Made by a program: the position numbers and the translations under genes
Notes under the pieces: model-generated
The model's input: only the letters and a program-made list of their open reading frames with translations
The model's database searches: none
Told to the model about the DNA's origin: nothing
DNA from: Candidatus Hydrogenedentota bacterium
GTDB taxonomy: Bacteria; Hydrogenedentota; Hydrogenedentia; Hydrogenedentales; CAITNO01
Length of the DNA: 6,248 nt
Direction: 5' to 3'
Assembly (NCBI GenBank): GCA_007118765.1
Contig: SKQZ01000439.1
Coordinates: forward strand, 1-6,248
Shown: one piece after another, positions 1 through 6,248 of the stretch
How the letters are laid out: each line of letters opens with the position of its first letter
Position numbering within the stretch: the first letter of the stretch is position 1

Positions 1-719
1 ACGCCGCTGGCGCGATCAAAAACGTACAAAAAACAATACCGGTCTTTGTACGAGAGATACGCGATACTGTTGCCGTCCGGCGACACTTCGGGCATGATGG
101 AGACGGACTGGTGCCGTGTTATGGGGCGCATATTGGCGCCATCATAATCCGCCACATAAATTTCCTTATGTCCGTCGCCGGTGGCGCCCGAAAAAAAGAT
201 TTCGGTGGTGCCGATGCCGGGCACGCCGTCGGTGTAACGAAGCACTTCTTCGGAAAAACGATGCGCTGCAAGGCGATGATGGTCGCGGTCTACGCGCACT
301 TCCTGGCCATACAGCTGGGTGTTGGAATAGAGGTCAAACAACCGAAACTGTCCCACCAGTTGCCCGCCTTCCTCTTTCACAATGCCATAAACCAAGTTCT
401 CGGCTTTTGTGCCTCGCCATGCGCTCAAATCCAATTGCTGCACATCCTGCGGCAATCCGGTGAATCCCTCCGGATAGTCTGACGAGGGCACCAGCACAAA
501 CAAGCCGGAGAACGCGAGATCATCGGCCACTACACGCGCCATCTCTTCTGCCAGCGGTTGCCATTCCGGCGCCGCCGCTGCAAAGGGTGGCACCGCAATT
601 GTAATGCGCATGTCCTGGCGCGCCCCCGACTCAATGCGTACTGCAGGCTGGGCATGGGTGTTCACGACAACCATAAGCATTGCCCCAAATATCATCAGAC
701 CGGTCTTGCGTGTAAACAC
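1..719 (-). CDS. tolB: Tol-Pal system protein TolB, N-terminal part (runs off left edge)
   Basis: Periplasmic component of the Tol-Pal envelope system, which in Gram-negatives links the inner-membrane TolQRA motor to outer-membrane Pal. Only the first 239 codons are in the window; the family is usually about 430 residues. The GTG start at 719 is chosen because AAAGGAG lies six bases upstream and because it directly begins a signal peptide (FTRKTG, then a hydrophobic stretch, then a THA cleavage-like site near residue 23). An in-frame ATG at 755 has no good ribosome binding site. Residues ~30-165 read as the TolB N-terminal domain (ITIAVPPFAA, DDLAFSGLF, LVYGIV, FRLFDLYS). From ~170 the first propeller strands follow (GTTEIFFSGATG, HKEIYVADYDGAN, and PEVSPDGNSIAYLS at 210-223), a typical PD40/TolB repeat pattern. 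It is transcribed away from the other genes; no tolA or tolQR lies upstream. A more general TolB-like PD40 protein is possible but less likely because the N-terminal domain also fits. Confidence 0.88.
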   Translation of the reverse strand, partial: MFTRKTGLMIFGAMLMVVVNTHAQPAVRIESGARQDMRITIAVPPFAAAAPEWQPLAEEMARVVADDLAFSGLFVLVPSSDYPEGFTGLPQDVQQLDLSAWRGTKAENLVYGIVKEEGGQLVGQFRLFDLYSNTQLYGQEVRVDRDHHRLAAHRFSEEVLRYTDGVPGIGTTEIFFSGATGDGHKEIYVADYDGANMRPITRHQSVSIMPEVSPDGNSIAYLSYKDRYCFLYVFDRASG

Positions 720-725
720 TATTGG

Positions 726-732
726 CTCCTTT
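726..732 (-). promoter_or_regulatory. Ribosome binding site of tolB
   Basis: On the minus strand the sequence reads AAAGGAG followed by six bases and GTG. It is a near-perfect Shine-Dalgarno and decides the GTG start at 719 over the in-frame ATG at 755. Confidence 0.75.
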
Positions 733-938
733 GTATCATGTGCCGTTGTTTGCATTTTCTTGCGATTGGCAGCATACTATTGCCATCCAACCGGTAGAAT
801 AGCAGGATTTTGTTCCCTATTTCATCCGGGGAAAGCCTAATAAGTTCCCGTGATCTGCTGTCGAGTTCGCTTCGTGTCTGGCCTCTTACGTGAGGTTTTC
901 GGCCAAACCACATAGCGCAGTTCTTAATTGCCATGGGA

Positions 939-952
939 AATGATGTATCATT
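939..952. repeat. Inverted repeat AATGAT-GT-ATCATT
   Basis: This is a perfect six-base inverted repeat with a two-base centre, 46 bases before the start of the HzsA-like gene. It overlaps the possible -10 element (TATCAT, 946-951), a position where an operator for a dimeric regulator would act. A short AT-rich palindrome can also occur by chance, so the regulatory role is inference. Confidence 0.35.
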
Positions 953-981
953 AAGACGAAATGCAGGGCCTTTTCACCGAT

Positions 982-987
982 AAAGGA
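982..987 (+). promoter_or_regulatory. Ribosome binding site of the HzsA-like/FGE fusion gene
   Basis: AAAGGA lies ten bases before the ATG at 998. The spacing is slightly long but acceptable, and this ATG opens directly onto a signal peptide, which supports the start. Confidence 0.6.
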
Positions 988-997
988 CATTCTTGTT

Positions 998-3900
998 ATG
1001 AAGCGGACGATATATGTTGGCGTGTGGTTGACACTGGCGATAGTTGCGACGCCCGGTGTGCAGGGGCTTGCGACGACGGTGGATACGGTGGCTTTGAGAA
1101 GGGCCATAGAAGATTTGTCCGCCACATATCCCGAGGCCTATGCTGATGGCGCGGCGTATCTCGAACAGTTGGACGCCTTGGAAGCGGCGGGCGATGAAGC
1201 GGGGTTGGCGGCATTGCAACGGGAGGCCTTGCTGGCGAATCCGCTGCTGGATTTTGACGAACTTCTTTTGTTGCAGCGGGACGCACGCAGCCACGCATTG
1301 GGGTTGCCCACCAATTGGCAGGGCAATTGTTCCCTGCCCACCGGTCGTTATGGCAACCGGATTGTGGCCTTGTCGCTGTCCGACCTCAACGGACCCATGC
1401 GTACCCTATTCCGTCCCCGCCGGGACGTATTTGTTGGCGATATAGACCTGCATTTCGATGCCGACAAATTATTGTTTACCATGCCGGATGCCGAGGAACG
1501 CTGGCAGGTGTGGGAGACCGACATACGGGGCGGATCGCTGCGCCTGTTGACCCCGGACGACGACGATGACGTGGATAATTACGATGCGTGCTATTTGCCG
1601 GACGGGCGCATCATCTACGCGTCCACAGCCTGTTATGCGGGCATTCCCTGCGTGTTTGGCGGTGATCACGTGGCCAACCTGTGCATCATCGGTCCCGACG
1701 GGTCGGGTTTTCGGCAACTGTGCTTTGATCAGGACCATAACTGGAGCCCCGTGGTGATGCATGACGGGCGGGTGTTGTTTCAGCGCTGGGAATACAGCGA
1801 CCTGCCCCACTCGAACAGCAGGCTCCTTTTTGTGATGAACCCGGACGGCACGGCACAGATGGAGTACTACGGCAGCAATTCGTATTGGCCCAACTCCATT
1901 TTTTATGCGCGACCCGTGCCCGGGCACGACACCATGGTGGCGGGCATTGTAACGGGCCATCACGGCGTGCGGCGCATGGGCGAGCTGGTACTGTTTGATC
2001 CCGCGAAGGGCCGACGCGAAGCGGACGGCGTTGTGCAGCGCATTCCCGGATACGGCGAAACGGTGGAACCGGTGTTTGCCGACCGGCTGGTGGATGATTC
2101 GTGGCCGAAGTTCTTGCATCCTTGGCCGTTGAGCGAGAAATACCTGCTTGTGGCCGCACAACCGACCCCGCAATCCAAATGGGGCATTTATCTGGTGGAT
2201 GTATTTGATAACATGCTCTTGTTACGTGAGGAACCAGGTCACGTGCTGTTTCAACCCATCCCGTTGCGCCCGCGGCCCACGCCGCCGGTGATTCCCGATC
2301 GCGTTAACCTTGAGCGGGAAGATGCCCACGTATATCTCTCCGACCTGTATGCGGGCGGCGGCCTTGAAGGGGTGCCGCCGGGCACCGTCAAAGCGTTGCG
2401 TGTGTTTGCATATACCTACAGTTACCGGGGCATGGGCGGCTTGCTCGGCGTTATCGGCATGGACGGCCCGTGGGACATTAAGCGTGTGCTTGGAACCGTG
2501 CCGGTGGCCGAGGACGGTTCCGCCTATTTTCAAGTGCCTGCGAACACGCCGATTGCCTTACAGCCGCTAGATGCGCGGGGTATGGCTGTTCAGCAAATGC
2601 GCAGCTGGTTTACGGCCATGCCCGGCGAAACATTGTCGTGTGTGGGGTGCCATGAACAGCAGAACATGGCGCCGCCGCCGCAACCGGCGCAGGCGGTGCG
2701 CGAAGCGCCCGAAAAAATACGCCCATGGCGCGGAAAAGAGCGGGGGTTCAGCTTTGAGCGTGAAGTGCAGCCCGTGCTCGACCGACATTGCGTATCGTGT
2801 CATGACGGGAGCGATGATGCGGAGGAACGGCCCTATCTGCGTGGTGACGTGATGATAGACGACTGGTATTCCGAGATTTCCGGACGGGGCGATCCGTCGT
2901 ATTCGGGCAACTTTTCCGAATCCTATGCGCAACTCCATCGCTGGGTGCGCAGGCCGGGCATTGAGAGCGACTACCATCCGCTGAACGCCATGGAATTCCA
3001 TGCGGGCGTGACCGAACTGGTGCAAATGCTGGACAAGGGACACCATGGGGTGGTGTTGGATGACGAATCATGGGATCGCCTGATTACCTGGATAGATCTG
3101 AACGCGCCCTATCATGGCACGTGGACGGAGATACTGGGGGAAGAGCGGGTGAGCCCCGTGGCGGAACGTGCCCGGGAACTGCGCAATAAATATGCAAACA
3201 CGGATGTGGATTTTGAATACATTCCCGAGGAACCGGTGCTGATTGGTGATGGCACAACCATAACGCCCGAACCGCCGACGAGGCCGGCGCCGGAAACGCG
3301 CCCGACCATCGAACCCCCTGCGTTTACGGGAGAACGTCGTACTCTGTCGCTGGATGGCGGACAAGAAATTACCCTTGTCCATGTTCCTGCGGGCATCTTT
3401 TATATGGGCAGCGATACCGGGCCGGACGATGAGCGACCGGTGACGCCGGTGACGATTGATGCGCCGTTCTGGATCAGCGCCCACGAAATCACCAATGCGC
3501 AATACGCACTGTTTGATCCCACCCATGACAGCGGCGTCGAATCGAAATATGGGTATCAGTTCGGCATACACGGATATCCGTTGAACGAGCCGGAACAGCC
3601 GGTGGTTCGCATATCGTGGGAGGAGGCGATGGCCTTTTGTGATTGGCTATCGGAAGAAACAGGCATGACGTTTACTTTGCCCAGCGAAGCGCAATGGGAA
3701 TATGCATGTCGCGCCGGAACGGACACGCACTTCTTTTTCGGCGACGAGGAAAGCGATTACTCCAATTACGCCAATCTGTCGGATGAAACCATGGAGCAGT
3801 TCGCGAGCAACCCGTATTTCGTCTTTGCGCCTTTTGAAAACCCCAACCGCTATGATGCATGGATTCCGAGGGACACCCGCCATAACGACGGGGCACTGCT

Positions 3901-4222
3901 GCCTGCGCCGGCGGGCTCCTATGAGCCCAATCCCTGGGGATTGCATGACATGCACGGCAACGTGTGGGAATGGACGCGCAGTATCTATCGTCCCTACCCC
4001 TATCAGGACAACGACGGTCGCAATGCACGCCACGGGGAAGGGCTTCGCGTGGCACGGGGCGGTTCATGGTATGATCGCCCCCATCGTGCAAGCGCGTCCT
4101 ATCGTCTTGCATATCAACCTTGGCAACGTGTATATAACGTTGGGTTTCGTGTACTATGTGTGGAGAAGCAGCATGAATCTACGCAACAACAAGAAGACGT
4201 TGTTGCTTCACGTCGTGAGTAA
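998..4222 (+). CDS. Secreted HzsA-like dihaem protein fused to a C-terminal FGE-sulfatase (SUMF1-type) domain
   Basis: Predicted periplasmic protein of 1074 residues. An N-terminal signal peptide (MKRTIYVG, then a hydrophobic stretch to ~23) precedes a helical segment ending in NPLLDFDELLLLQR. Residues ~105-440 look like the propeller of hydrazine synthase alpha relatives (CYLPDGRIIYAS, R263-WEYSD, SNSYWPNSIFYARP, GHHG near 321, WGIYLVDVFDN). Residues ~492-552 match the HZS alpha middle domain (WDIKRVLGTVPV, GSAYFQVPANTPIALQPLD, MRSWFTAMPGETLS) and end in haem site C548-VG-C551-H552. A second site is C598-VS-C601-H602; H682 or H683 in KGHHG may be its distal ligand. After a proline-rich linker (~745-790), residues ~792-1054 form an FGE-sulfatase domain (HVPAGIFYMGS, EITNAQY, LPSEAQWEYACRAG, GNVWEW 987-992, RGGSW 1020-1024, VGFRVLC). 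The positions of the catalytic FGE cysteines appear to be D1026 and A1031, so formylglycine-generating activity is doubtful. Kuenenia HzsA is ~800 residues and lacks the FGE part. It is first in an operon with the propeller-cytochrome gene. The substrate is unknown; no hydrazine synthase partner genes are nearby. Confidence 0.85.
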   Translation: MKRTIYVGVWLTLAIVATPGVQGLATTVDTVALRRAIEDLSATYPEAYADGAAYLEQLDALEAAGDEAGLAALQREALLANPLLDFDELLLLQRDARSHALGLPTNWQGNCSLPTGRYGNRIVALSLSDLNGPMRTLFRPRRDVFVGDIDLHFDADKLLFTMPDAEERWQVWETDIRGGSLRLLTPDDDDDVDNYDACYLPDGRIIYASTACYAGIPCVFGGDHVANLCIIGPDGSGFRQLCFDQDHNWSPVVMHDGRVLFQRWEYSDLPHSNSRLLFVMNPDGTAQMEYYGSNSYWPNSIFYARPVPGHDTMVAGIVTGHHGVRRMGELVLFDPAKGRREADGVVQRIPGYGETVEPVFADRLVDDSWPKFLHPWPLSEKYLLVAAQPTPQSKWGIYLVDVFDNMLLLREEPGHVLFQPIPLRPRPTPPVIPDRVNLEREDAHVYLSDLYAGGGLEGVPPGTVKALRVFAYTYSYRGMGGLLGVIGMDGPWDIKRVLGTVPVAEDGSAYFQVPANTPIALQPLDARGMAVQQMRSWFTAMPGETLSCVGCHEQQNMAPPPQPAQAVREAPEKIRPWRGKERGFSFEREVQPVLDRHCVSCHDGSDDAEERPYLRGDVMIDDWYSEISGRGDPSYSGNFSESYAQLHRWVRRPGIESDYHPLNAMEFHAGVTELVQMLDKGHHGVVLDDESWDRLITWIDLNAPYHGTWTEILGEERVSPVAERARELRNKYANTDVDFEYIPEEPVLIGDGTTITPEPPTRPAPETRPTIEPPAFTGERRTLSLDGGQEITLVHVPAGIFYMGSDTGPDDERPVTPVTIDAPFWISAHEITNAQYALFDPTHDSGVESKYGYQFGIHGYPLNEPEQPVVRISWEEAMAFCDWLSEETGMTFTLPSEAQWEYACRAGTDTHFFFGDEESDYSNYANLSDETMEQFASNPYFVFAPFENPNRYDAWIPRDTRHNDGALLPAPAGSYEPNPWGLHDMHGNVWEWTRSIYRPYPYQDNDGRNARHGEGLRVARGGSWYDRPHRASASYRLAYQPWQRVYNVGFRVLCVEKQHESTQQQEDVVASRRE
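4183..4206 (+). repeat. Perfect 8-bp stem-loop at the 3' end of the HzsA-like gene
   Basis: GCAACAAC, an eight-base loop (AAGAAGAC) and GTTGTTGC form a perfect hairpin inside the last codons of the upstream gene, ending 14 bases before the next Shine-Dalgarno. A shorter stem (TTCAC/GTGAG around GTC, 4207-4219) follows directly. No T-tract follows, so it is not a Rho-independent terminator. It codes for the hydrophilic tail beyond the FGE domain, where protein constraint is low. A role in coupling or mRNA stability is inference. Confidence 0.45.
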
Positions 4223-4226
4223 GGAG
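4221..4226 (+). promoter_or_regulatory. Ribosome binding site of the propeller-dihaem gene, overlapping the upstream stop
   Basis: AAGGAG begins inside the TAA stop (4220-4222) of the upstream gene and sits seven bases before the ATG at 4234. Ribosomes terminating on the first gene are therefore placed on the second gene's start signal, which indicates translational coupling and a single transcript. Confidence 0.8.
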
Positions 4227-4233
4227 ATCCCGA

Positions 4234-6066
4234 ATGAACCATTCTAAGATGTCGGTCTATGCCGGTATTGTCACAGTAATGATACTGGCCGCGGGTTATG
4301 CCGCCGCCGAAACGTATCCTGCGCCGCTTACTGTAGCGCCCTCGCCGGACGGCGCCGGCCTGTATGTCTGCGCCCGCGCCGCCAGCCAGATTCTTGTGGT
4401 GGATACCGCGACACAAGCGGTTACCGGCACGTTTGACACACCCGTTCCGCCTTCGGGCATTGCTGTGCATCCCGACGGCGCGCCCCTGTTTGTCACGGGC
4501 GATGCGCCGGACGGAAGCGTATACGCCTTTGATGTGGACGGCACGTTGTTGTATGAGATTGCGGTCGGACATTCGCCGATCGCGCCTGTGCTCTGTCCTG
4601 ATGCTGCCCTGCTGTTTGTATGCAATCGTTTCGATGATACCGTTTCCTTTATTGACCTTGGCACGCAAGAGATTGTGGCCGAGGTGGCGGTGGCACGGGA
4701 ACCGGTGGCTGCCGGCATTACGCCGGACGGCGAGCGCTTGTTTGTGGCGAACCACCTGCCTTTGGGCCCGGCGGACGGCGATTTTATTGCCGCAGAAATA
4801 TCGGTTGTTGACGTGGCGTCGCAAGCGGTGGTGGGCAGTGTCTTGCTTCCCAACGGCAGCAGCAGCCTGCGTGGCCTGTGTGTATCGCCGGATGGCGCGC
4901 ACGTGTACGTAACGCATATCCTCAGTCGGTACCAGCTCCCCACAACGCAGCTGGAACGGGGATGGATGAATACCAATGCGCTCAGCATTTTGGATGCGCG
5001 CACGGGCGAGTTTGTCAATACGGTATTGCTGGATGATGTGTCCCGCGGCGCGTCAAATCCGTGGGGCGTGACGTGTACCGATAACGGTCGCCATATCTGT
5101 GTTGCCCATGCGGGCACCCACGAAATCAGCGTGATTGACCGCGCGCGTCTGCACATGAGATTGCGGCGGGTTGAAGCAGGAGAACAGGTAACGTCCGTAT
5201 CGCGCACATCGTCGGACGTGCCCAATGACCTCTCGTTTTTGGTGGGCATTCGCGACCGCATTGCGTTACACGGCAACGGCCCGCGCGGCATTGCCGCAGT
5301 GGGCGACACGGTGTACGCTGCCGAGTTTTTCAGTGATTCTTTGGGTGTGGTGGATGTTGCCGCTGCTATTCCGCGGGCGCAACAGGTGCCGCTGGCGGAT
5401 GATGTGGCGATGCCCATTGTGCGTCTTGGCAAGAAGTATTTTAACGATGCAGACCTCTGTTTTCAGCAATGGCAAAGCTGTGCCAGCTGCCATCCCGATG
5501 CGCGTGTGGACGGGCTGAACTGGGATTTGCTGAATGACGGCATTGGCAATCCCAAGAATACCAAGAGCATGCTGCTGTCCCATGAGACGCCGCCGGTAAT
5601 GAGCCTGGGCGTGCGTGCGGACGCTGAGACGGCGGTGCGGGCGGGCATCAAATTTATCCAGTTTGCCGTGCGTCCCGAAGAAGATGCCGTTGCCATTGAT
5701 GAATACCTGAAGGCGCTTGCTCCCGTGCCAAGTCCTGAACTGGTGGGGGGCGAGCTTAGCGAAGCGGCACGGCGCGGCGAAGCGGTGTTCAAACAGGCGG
5801 GGTGCGCCGAGTGCCACCCTGCGCCGCTGTACACCAACCTGAAGTCTTATGACCTCGGGCTGGGAACCGGCATGGATGCGGGCAAAGATTTTGACACCCC
5901 CACGCTGGTGGAGGTGTGGCGCACTGCGCCCTATCTGCATGACGGACGCGCCGCTACGTTACATGACGTGTTCACAGACCACAATCCCGAAGATAAGCAC
6001 GGACAGACATCCACACTGACGGAACAGGAACTTGACGACCTGGTTGCGTTCATGCGGTCTTTATAA
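4234..6066 (+). CDS. Secreted YVTN beta-propeller protein with C-terminal dihaem cytochrome c peroxidase/MauG-like module
   Basis: Predicted periplasmic cytochrome of 610 residues. The signal peptide (MNHSKMSVYAG, hydrophobic core, AAA-E cleavage-like site near 26) follows the start set by AAGGAG. Residues ~30-390 hold repeated YVTN-type blades (VAPSPDGAGLYVCA, ILVVDTATQAV, ITPDGERLFVANH, CVSPDGAHVYVTH, ISVIDRARL). The C-terminal ~210 residues form a dihaem module. The first site is C416-AS-C419-H420, preceded by W413 and followed by DGLNWDLLNDGIGNPKNTKS. The second is C524-AE-C527-H528, with PLYTNLKSYDLGLGTGMD, FDTPTLVEVWRTAPYLHDG and M547 or H569 as possible axial or active-site residues. 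This resembles the CCP/MauG superfamily, whose members reduce peroxide or oxidise cofactors and other substrates; which reaction applies here is not visible. It lies 11 bases after the HzsA-like fusion gene and is probably co-translated. The motif after the first haem reads HPDAR where relatives usually show HPDGR, a minor change. Family call is firm, function is not. Confidence 0.87.
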   Translation: MNHSKMSVYAGIVTVMILAAGYAAAETYPAPLTVAPSPDGAGLYVCARAASQILVVDTATQAVTGTFDTPVPPSGIAVHPDGAPLFVTGDAPDGSVYAFDVDGTLLYEIAVGHSPIAPVLCPDAALLFVCNRFDDTVSFIDLGTQEIVAEVAVAREPVAAGITPDGERLFVANHLPLGPADGDFIAAEISVVDVASQAVVGSVLLPNGSSSLRGLCVSPDGAHVYVTHILSRYQLPTTQLERGWMNTNALSILDARTGEFVNTVLLDDVSRGASNPWGVTCTDNGRHICVAHAGTHEISVIDRARLHMRLRRVEAGEQVTSVSRTSSDVPNDLSFLVGIRDRIALHGNGPRGIAAVGDTVYAAEFFSDSLGVVDVAAAIPRAQQVPLADDVAMPIVRLGKKYFNDADLCFQQWQSCASCHPDARVDGLNWDLLNDGIGNPKNTKSMLLSHETPPVMSLGVRADAETAVRAGIKFIQFAVRPEEDAVAIDEYLKALAPVPSPELVGGELSEAARRGEAVFKQAGCAECHPAPLYTNLKSYDLGLGTGMDAGKDFDTPTLVEVWRTAPYLHDGRAATLHDVFTDHNPEDKHGQTSTLTEQELDDLVAFMRSL

Positions 6067-6231
6067 CCGGTTTACGGTAAGACGGCATGGTTGTCGCCGC
6101 GTGCGGAACGTGGGAACACGCCTCGCAGCGATATGGTTGGTCGGTACTGACAGCCAGTTGTGACAAGCCCCCGGCGCATAACAAGGTCTCGTGCTGAGGC
6201 TGATGCCTACGCCACAACAAAATAAGGAAGC
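6067..6231 (+). other. Intergenic spacer with a weak GNRA-type hairpin, no clear gene
   Basis: The spacer separates the propeller-cytochrome gene from the next gene start. An imperfect hairpin spans 6102-6127: outer TGCG/CGCA, a 3x3 internal loop, and inner CGTG/CACG closing a GGAA loop. No T-run follows it, so it is not a standard terminator. A 36-codon open frame (6087-6197) has no convincing ribosome binding site. The lack of a terminator leaves open that the next gene belongs to the same transcript. Confidence 0.4.
6224..6230 (+). promoter_or_regulatory. Ribosome binding site of the gene at the right edge
   Basis: AAGGAAG lies upstream of two candidate starts: ATG at 6232 (three bases after AGGA) and GTG at 6236 (seven bases after AGGA). 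The spacing favours the GTG, and tolB in this window also uses GTG. Confidence 0.5.
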
Positions 6232-6248
6232 ATGCGTGAATACTATTC
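6232..6248 (+). CDS. Start of an unidentified gene, truncated by the right edge
   Basis: A good Shine-Dalgarno followed by possible start codons indicates a new plus-strand gene. From ATG 6232 it would begin MREYY; from GTG 6236 it would begin MNTI, and the latter has the better spacing. Only four or five codons are visible, so no product can be named. It follows the propeller-cytochrome gene by about 165 bases on the same strand and could be a third operon member. Confidence 0.4.

Larger units (their letters stand above)
720..997. promoter_or_regulatory. Divergent intergenic/promoter region between tolB and the HzsA-like gene
   Basis: These 278 bases separate two divergently transcribed genes, so they should contain promoters for both directions. 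The stretch is visibly richer in A and T than the flanking genes. For the plus-strand operon, TATCAT at 946-951 is a possible -10 element (five of six matches to TATAAT), but no good -35 hexamer sits 16-18 bases upstream, so the promoter call is weak. No convincing -10/-35 pair was found for tolB. Short open frames in both directions lack ribosome binding sites and family resemblance. No tRNA, terminator with a T-tract, or riboswitch-like structure was seen. Confidence 0.5.

Noticed and set aside
111..482. Plus-strand open frames of 123 and 115 codons (111-482 and 116-463)
   Set aside because: They lie antisense to the TolB reading frame, which has a signal peptide and family motifs.
719..934. 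71-codon minus-strand open frame filling the divergent intergenic region
   Set aside because: No Shine-Dalgarno precedes its ATG, the composition is not protein-like, and it runs through the tolB ribosome binding site. Probably chance, though it cannot be fully excluded.
1469..2173. 234-codon open frame on the minus strand opposite the HzsA-like propeller
   Set aside because: Antisense to well-conserved propeller motifs, with no recognisable domain or ribosome binding site. It is a shadow of GC-rich coding.
4296..5432. 378-codon open frame on the minus strand opposite the propeller-cytochrome gene
   Set aside because: Its protein is rich in Ser, Arg, Thr and Pro with no family resemblance, and it lies wholly antisense to a gene with clear domains. 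It is a codon-bias shadow.
998..6066. Anammox hydrazine synthase locus
   Set aside because: Only an alpha-like protein is present; beta and gamma subunits are absent, and the C-terminal FGE fusion and the YVTN/CCP partner differ from the known operon.
6102..6127. Hairpin as a Rho-independent terminator after the cytochrome gene
   Set aside because: The stem is short and interrupted by an internal loop, and no T-tract follows.
6087..6197. 36-codon open frame with three cysteines in the right-hand spacer
   Set aside because: No convincing ribosome binding site and no recognisable motif; this length occurs readily by chance in GC-rich DNA.
1..6248. CRISPR arrays, insertion sequences, tRNA or rRNA genes
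   Set aside because: No spaced direct repeats, transposase frames, terminal inverted repeats or RNA gene signatures were seen on reading both strands.

Overview
The window carries two complete genes and two partial ones from a moderately GC-rich Gram-negative bacterium. A periplasmic TolB homologue and secreted c-type cytochrome proteins imply an outer membrane and periplasm. Secreted HzsA-like dihaem proteins, FGE-sulfatase domains and YVTN-propeller/CCP-like cytochromes together are familiar from Planctomycetes, Verrucomicrobia/Lentisphaerae and uncultured relatives such as Hydrogenedentes. This taxonomic placement is inference from protein families and not from a marker gene.

Layout. Positions 1-719 (minus strand) hold the first ~239 codons of tolB, which runs off the left edge. 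Positions 720-997 are a divergent intergenic region, AT-richer than its flanks, with a 6+2+6 inverted repeat and ribosome binding sites for both directions. Positions 998-4222 (plus) encode a 1074-residue secreted protein. Its first ~740 residues resemble the alpha subunit of hydrazine synthase (beta-propeller plus two CxxCH haem sites), and its last ~270 residues are an FGE-sulfatase/SUMF1-type domain. Eleven bases later, 4234-6066 encode a 610-residue secreted protein with a YVTN-type beta-propeller and a C-terminal dihaem module of the cytochrome c peroxidase/MauG type. Positions 6067-6231 are non-coding as far as can be seen, and a further plus-strand gene starts at the right edge.

How the genes fit together. 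The two large plus-strand genes look like one translationally coupled operon: the Shine-Dalgarno of the second overlaps the stop codon of the first. Both products are predicted to be exported, and each combines a propeller with two c-type haems, so a shared periplasmic redox task is the simplest reading. Its substrate cannot be told from the sequence. No hydrazine synthase beta or gamma gene is present, so anammox-type hydrazine synthesis should not be inferred. The most notable point is the covalent fusion of an HzsA-like dihaem protein to an FGE-type domain whose catalytic cysteine pair is missing.
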